A DNA stretch of 64,000 nucleotides. It comes from Oscillospiraceae bacterium. Lineage in GTDB: Bacteria > Bacillota > Clostridia > Oscillospirales > Ruminococcaceae. The position numbers were made by a program, and so were the translations under genes. The stretch lies in contig SVOZ01000004.1 of NCBI GenBank assembly GCA_015066115.1, positions 112,502-176,501 on the forward strand. Direction: 5' to 3'. Every line of letters starts with the position of its first letter. Position 1 is the stretch's first letter. The notes under the pieces are model-generated. The model was not told where the DNA came from, searched no databases, and worked only from the letters and a program-made list of their open reading frames with translations. Below are positions 57,662-64,000 of this stretch, piece after piece.

Positions 57662-59215
57662 ATGACAGCTACGACCTGGGTTATACTGGGCACAATCATT
57701 GCATATATGGCAATGATGATTTGTATAGGTTTTAGTGTTTCTAAAAAGAACAAAACCTCAAGCGACTTTTATTTGGGTGGAAGAAAGCTCGGCCCCCTTG
57801 TCACTGCGATGAGCGCAGAGGCTTCGGATATGAGCGGATGGCTTTTAATGGGACTTCCTGCAGTTGCAATGATGACAGGTGTTCCCGAGGCGGTGTGGAC
57901 TGCAGTTGGCCTTGCGATAGGTACATATATTAACTGGCTTATCGTTGCAAAAAGGCTCAGAGTTTACAGCCACAAGATCGATTCCTTTACCTTGCCCGAC
58001 TTTTTCTCGACACGCTTTGGCGATAAAAAGAAGGCTCTCACAATCATTGCGGCTCTTATCATAGTAGTTTTCTTCATTCCTTACACAGCATCGGGCTTTG
58101 CCGCCTGCGGAAAGCTCTTCTCTTCGCTCTTTGGAATGGATTATGTGCTCGCAATGGTGCTTTCTGCGGCAGTTATTATCATTTACTGCACCCTCGGCGG
58201 ATTCCTTGCCGCATCTACTACCGACTTTATTCAGAGCATTATTATGACAGTTGCTCTGCTTGTTGTTCTCGGACTCGGCGAAGGTCTTATAAACGGATTT
58301 GACAACGTATTTGCAAATGTTGCAGGCCTTAATGGATATCTTGACCTCTTTAAAGGTTATGATGTTGCTTCAGGGCAGACAGGAGAATACGGTGCACTTG
58401 CTGTAGCTTCCACTCTTGCTTGGGGCTTGGGTTATTTTGGAATGCCCCACATTCTTTTAAGATTTATGGCTATTGAGGATGAGAAAAAGCTTAAAACCTC
58501 GCGCCGTGTTGCATCTGTTTGGGTCGTTATCTCGATGGGTGTTGCAGTGCTTATCGGTATTGTAGGCTACAGCCTTATGAAAGAGGGAATCCTTCCTCAA
58601 TATGAAAGCGCATCTGCCGCTGAAACGATTATTGTTGATATTTCCAAGTTCTTAAGCCGGTTTGGATATGTTCCCGCTCTTACGGCAGGCATTATCCTTG
58701 CAGGAATTTTGGCATCGACTATGTCAACTGCTGACTCACAGCTTCTTGCCGCTTCTTCAAGTATTTCGCAAAATATCGTTCAGGAAACCTTTAAGGTTAA
58801 GCTTTCTCAGAAAAAGTCAATGTGGCTTGCAAGAATTTCGGTTGTTGTAATTTCGGTTATTGCTATTTTCTTAGCGCTTGACCCCAACAGCTCGGTGTTT
58901 GAGATCGTTTCGTTTGCCTGGGCAGGCTTTGGCGCCGCATTCGGTCCTGTTATGCTCTGTGCGCTCTTCTGGAAACGCGCTAATAAATACGGCGCTATCG
59001 CAGGTATGATCTCGGGCGGCGCAATGGTATTTATCTGGAAGTTTATCGTAAGGGCAAACTTTAAGGGCACCGTGCTCGACTTCTACGAGCTTCTCCCTGC
59101 ATTTATCTTAGGTCTTGTTGTTATAATCGTTGTTTCTCTCTTAACTAAGGCTCCCGAAAAAGAGCTTACCGATAAGTTTGACGAGGTTAAAGAATACTGC
59201 AAGACTGCAAAATAA
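57662..59215 (+). CDS. putP: Sodium/proline symporter
   Basis: SDFYLGGRKLGPLVTAMSAEASDMSGWLLMGLPA; STMSTADSQLL. Confidence 0.95.
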   Translation: MTATTWVILGTIIAYMAMMICIGFSVSKKNKTSSDFYLGGRKLGPLVTAMSAEASDMSGWLLMGLPAVAMMTGVPEAVWTAVGLAIGTYINWLIVAKRLRVYSHKIDSFTLPDFFSTRFGDKKKALTIIAALIIVVFFIPYTASGFAACGKLFSSLFGMDYVLAMVLSAAVIIIYCTLGGFLAASTTDFIQSIIMTVALLVVLGLGEGLINGFDNVFANVAGLNGYLDLFKGYDVASGQTGEYGALAVASTLAWGLGYFGMPHILLRFMAIEDEKKLKTSRRVASVWVVISMGVAVLIGIVGYSLMKEGILPQYESASAAETIIVDISKFLSRFGYVPALTAGIILAGILASTMSTADSQLLAASSSISQNIVQETFKVKLSQKKSMWLARISVVVISVIAIFLALDPNSSVFEIVSFAWAGFGAAFGPVMLCALFWKRANKYGAIAGMISGGAMVFIWKFIVRANFKGTVLDFYELLPAFILGLVVIIVVSLLTKAPEKELTDKFDEVKEYCKTAK

Positions 59216-59220
59216 AAATT

Positions 59221-59250
59221 AAAGCCGACGGCTCAGCCGTCGGCTTTTTT
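59221..59250. terminator. Terminator of putP overlapping the 3' coding end of the convergent SDR gene
   Basis: aaagccgacggct-c-agccgtcggctttttt. Confidence 0.9.
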
Positions 59251-60105
59251 CATTTGACTATATAGATTGTCTGCCGCTTTTTCTATAAAGGCGGCCTCTT
59301 TTTTGTCGCAGAAATTAAGGCTCTGCTTTTTTGGAAGTCCCCAGATGTTAAAGAGCCGCGGGCCTATCCATTCTCCGCTTTGGGTGGACTCAAAAACGCC
59401 CTTTAAAATAGAGAGTGCCGCCTTTTTGGGACGCATAAAGATAACCTTCATAGGATGCTTTATAAGGGCAAAAATAATGGGCGGATAATGGGCGGTGATG
59501 TTTGTAAAGGTAATTCCCGGATGAACCACCGAGAGCTTGTCACTGTCTTTAAAAAGGCCAAAAAGCGCGGCGGTTAAAAAGCGCTTTGAGTTTCCGTAAA
59601 TGAGATTTGATTTTGTTCTGCTTGAAAAGTCAATGTCGCTTTGGTCGGTTTTTGAGTAAAAAAGCGCAATGCTTGAAACTGCTACAATGTGTGTGCCGCA
59701 TTCTTTAAGAGAGCGCGCAAGATAGTAGGGCGAGAGGAAGTTTATCTGAAAAACGTTTTCAAGGGCGAGGGCAGTTTTGTGCCTTGGAATATGATATGCG
59801 CCCGCGTTAAAAATAAGATAATCGGGCTTTAGTTTTTTTAGTTCCTCTGCCGCCGATCTTACGTTCCCTACATTTTCAAGGTCAAGGGCAAGACGGCGCA
59901 CCGAAAGAGCGGGGTACTTATTTAAAAGAGAATCCCGCAGGGCGTTTGAGCGTATTTCGTTTCTGTCAAGCAGCAGTAAATCGGCTCCGAGCGCGGCTAA
60001 ATAAGAGCAAAGTTCTTTTCCTATTCCGCCCGTTGCACCGCTTACCGCCACAAGCTTTCCCGACAGGGAATATGTGTTTTGTGAAAGCCATTTATTAGTG
60101 TTCAT
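59233..60105 (-). CDS. SDR family oxidoreductase
   Basis: KLVAVSGATGGIGKELCSYLAALGADLLLLDRN; NAG motif; YGNSK. Confidence 0.9.
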   Translation of the reverse strand: MNTNKWLSQNTYSLSGKLVAVSGATGGIGKELCSYLAALGADLLLLDRNEIRSNALRDSLLNKYPALSVRRLALDLENVGNVRSAAEELKKLKPDYLIFNAGAYHIPRHKTALALENVFQINFLSPYYLARSLKECGTHIVAVSSIALFYSKTDQSDIDFSSRTKSNLIYGNSKRFLTAALFGLFKDSDKLSVVHPGITFTNITAHYPPIIFALIKHPMKVIFMRPKKAALSILKGVFESTQSGEWIGPRLFNIWGLPKKQSLNFCDKKEAAFIEKAADNLYSQMKKADG

Positions 60106-60148
60106 ACAAAAATTTTACCACCCATAAAAATTTGTGTCAAGCCACCTG

Positions 60149-60177
60149 TTGTAAACAATCCAGTAGTGTGTTATAAT
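60149..60177 (+). promoter_or_regulatory. Sigma-A promoter for small membrane protein gene
   Basis: TTGTAA - 17 bp - TATAAT. Confidence 0.7.
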
Positions 60178-60212
60178 TTTATATAGTTTATGACCATGAA
60201 GAGGTGGCAGGT

Positions 60213-60542
60213 GTGAATAAACTTAATAAAATCAGCAGAATATTAAATGTGGTTTTGGGCTTTTTTTATCTGCCGCTTTCGGTTGTAAGTTTCTTTTTGA
60301 CAATGGCATCAGAGGGCACCATTGATGCCACAAACACGGCTTATATACAATTAATTAACCTGTTTTGTTTCATATCTTTTATAATCCCGTTTATTTGTGT
60401 AATTTCAGTTGTTTTATCGGTTGTATTTAGAAAAAAAGGACATAGCATTATGTCTATTATTGTGCAATTTCTGCCCATGATCATATTTTTAATCAATATG
60501 ATTTTGCTTTCGCTTGCAGAAAATTTGCCAAAGATGGCATAA
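60213..60542 (+). CDS. Small membrane protein of unknown function (about 3 TM)
   Basis: GTG start; promoter upstream; hydrophobic segments. Confidence 0.65.
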   Translation: MNKLNKISRILNVVLGFFYLPLSVVSFFLTMASEGTIDATNTAYIQLINLFCFISFIIPFICVISVVLSVVFRKKGHSIMSIIVQFLPMIIFLINMILLSLAENLPKMA

Positions 60543-60546
60543 ACTT

Positions 60547-60578
60547 TGCAATCAGGTGACGGTGCAATCAGATGACGG
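60547..60578. repeat. 16 bp tandem duplication
   Basis: tgcaatcaggtgacgg / tgcaatcagatgacgg, one mismatch. Confidence 0.8.
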
Positions 60579-60622
60579 TTCTCTGATTGTGCCCCACAAT
60601 CTCCAACAAAAAGCTACAACAC

Positions 60623-60666
60623 AACAAGCACCCATCTGAGCAATCAAATGGGTGCTTGTTTTTTCT
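60623..60666 (+). terminator. Rho-independent terminator
   Basis: aacaagcacccat ... atgggtgcttgtt followed by tttct. Confidence 0.88.
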
Positions 60667-60707
60667 TAACTTAATAATATTGCCCTGAAATGGGTGCTCT
60701 TTTTGCA

Positions 60708-61424
60708 TTAAGGCTCTATGTACATAAATAAATCCCAACCCTTAATGCCTGAAAAAAAGTCATTAACACAAACTCTATATCCATCTTCACCTTCACGAAT
60801 AACAAAGTCTACAACTTCTTTTCTGTTTTCCTGTGTAAGATAATATGAAGCAGTATAGTAATAAAACTTATATGGATGGTGCGAGTCATAATCAATATAT
60901 GTAAATTCTAAATTTTCATAAGGGAAGCCGCTTGCCCCGCCACCAACCTTTACAGCTAAAACATTGTCTAAATCATAAAAATTATATGCCATAAATTTAT
61001 AGAGCAAGGGGCCTGATAGGGTTTGGGCATAGAATTTTTTTGCATCACTATATTTATAATTTGTCTTCCAGTAAAAATCTCCAACCCCTGTATAATCAGT
61101 AACGGTGCCGTCTGCTCTGTAAAATGTCTTTGAATCAATTACAAGGTTTTCAAGGTCTTGTACTACCCAACAGGAACGCTCTTCATGAAAACTTCGACCT
61201 GTATATAATGCAGATTTGTCAAAAAGTTGTTTTAAAATTTGCTCAGACGGCAGGGATATTGAAGTTTCATTATGGTTTTCAGCTAAAATGCTCGAAGCGC
61301 CTTTATCACTGCTTTCGATATCAGCAACTTGCGAGGAAGCCTTATCTTGGGGCTTGGGTGTGCAGGAGCAGAAAATTCCTAATATCATTAAAATAGTTAT
61401 AGTTAAAGCAAATATTTTTTTCAT
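60708..61424 (-). CDS. Lipoprotein of unknown function
   Basis: MKKIFALTITILMILGIFCSC lipobox; RBS gagg upstream on minus strand. Confidence 0.78.
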   Translation of the reverse strand: MKKIFALTITILMILGIFCSCTPKPQDKASSQVADIESSDKGASSILAENHNETSISLPSEQILKQLFDKSALYTGRSFHEERSCWVVQDLENLVIDSKTFYRADGTVTDYTGVGDFYWKTNYKYSDAKKFYAQTLSGPLLYKFMAYNFYDLDNVLAVKVGGGASGFPYENLEFTYIDYDSHHPYKFYYYTASYYLTQENRKEVVDFVIREGEDGYRVCVNDFFSGIKGWDLFMYIEP

Positions 61425-61758
61425 AATGTATTCCTCTTAGAAGTTGATTAGGTTTAATATTTCTATGATTAAAAGCAAACCATTTTATATTCCCCTTTTT
61501 TGATAGCTTAGTATTTATAATACATTTTGATATTTAGTTTAAAAAGATTCATTTATCCTTATGTTTATTATAAAGTATAATCTTGGAAATAGCAAATTAC
61601 AAATTGGTTACACTTTATTCTTTTGTCTGAATTTGTCAAAATTTGTATATTATAAGAAAAACTTGAACAAATATATCGGCAAAGGAAAATATAAATATAA
61701 ACATACGGTTCTGTTATGTACTAACACCTTGTCTACTTAAAAAGTATCTGTTCCTTTA

Positions 61759-61787
61759 TTTACTTATTAATTATTTTGTGGTATAAT
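61759..61787 (+). promoter_or_regulatory. Candidate sigma-A promoter upstream of uvrB
   Basis: TTTACT - 17 bp - TATAAT. Confidence 0.55.
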
Positions 61788-61966
61788 ATAATATCTATAA
61801 TCTAAATCATGCTAATTAGTGCTATTTAGTTTTACGGCGTTGGATTTATATGATTTTGTGACCTAAATTCGTGTAATTTACTATTCGCCAAGTTTTTGAG
61901 GAAAATTTAAGTGAATTTAAGGCAAGAAAATGGTAGAAAATAATCAAAAAAGAGAGGAGTGAGAAG

Positions 61967-63931
<1,965 letters not shown>

Positions 63932-63960
63932 AAGGACTCAGACCTGCACAAGCCTAAAAA

Positions 63961-63996
63961 ACATCGCCCTGAGCTTTTGCTCAGGGCGATGTTTTG
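63961..63996 (+). terminator. Rho-independent terminator after uvrB
   Basis: acatcgccctgagc-tttt-gctcagggcgatgtttt. Confidence 0.9.
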
Positions 63997-64000
63997 GTGC

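Noticed and set aside
61691-61720. Possible LexA/SOS box (cagaaccgtatgttta on the reverse strand) upstream of uvrB
   Set aside because: GAAC and GTT half-sites have a 5-nt rather than 4-nt spacing and an incomplete second half-site; not good enough to call.

Overview
This is a 64 kb chromosomal window from a Firmicutes/Clostridia-type genome; Oscillospirales or Ruminococcaceae-like is an inference from gene content and order. It has no rRNA, tRNA or CRISPR array that I can support, and no clear mobile element with its own genes. In order it holds: the 3' part of the S10/spc/alpha ribosomal superoperon (rpmC end to rplQ, with secY-adk-map-infA-rpmJ); an ApbE / NusG_II / Gx-transporter / RnfCDGEAB electron-transport module; a glycogen cluster (glgC-glgD-glgA-glgP plus a GH13 amylase) running into a Y-family polymerase / YolD-like pair; a TAXI-TRAP transporter; nucleoside catabolism (deoB-cdd-pdp) with an MFS transporter and a GH2 enzyme; azlCD; a carbohydrate ABC importer lacking an ATPase, next to a second glycogen phosphorylase; a Cys-rich conserved orphan; ruvX; a minus-strand sugar-phosphate operon (transaldolase-like / polyol-P dehydrogenase-like / PfkB kinase); cell-wall peptidases; Ktr/Trk K+ uptake; putP; an SDR; and uvrB. 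The points most worth a second look are: (1) a five-Cys tail on RnfE beside an ApbE-coupled Rnf operon, plus an altered RnfD flavinylation-like motif; (2) an 18-Cys protein ending CCGC; (3) two families of short palindromic dispersed repeats, both present in a ~0.5 kb non-coding island at 37.7-38.3 kb; (4) structured spacers inside the ribosomal operon; (5) overlapping convergent cell-wall peptidase genes with an orphan partner. I found no clear defence system or other obviously undescribed multi-gene system. All family calls come from reading motifs, not from database searches.
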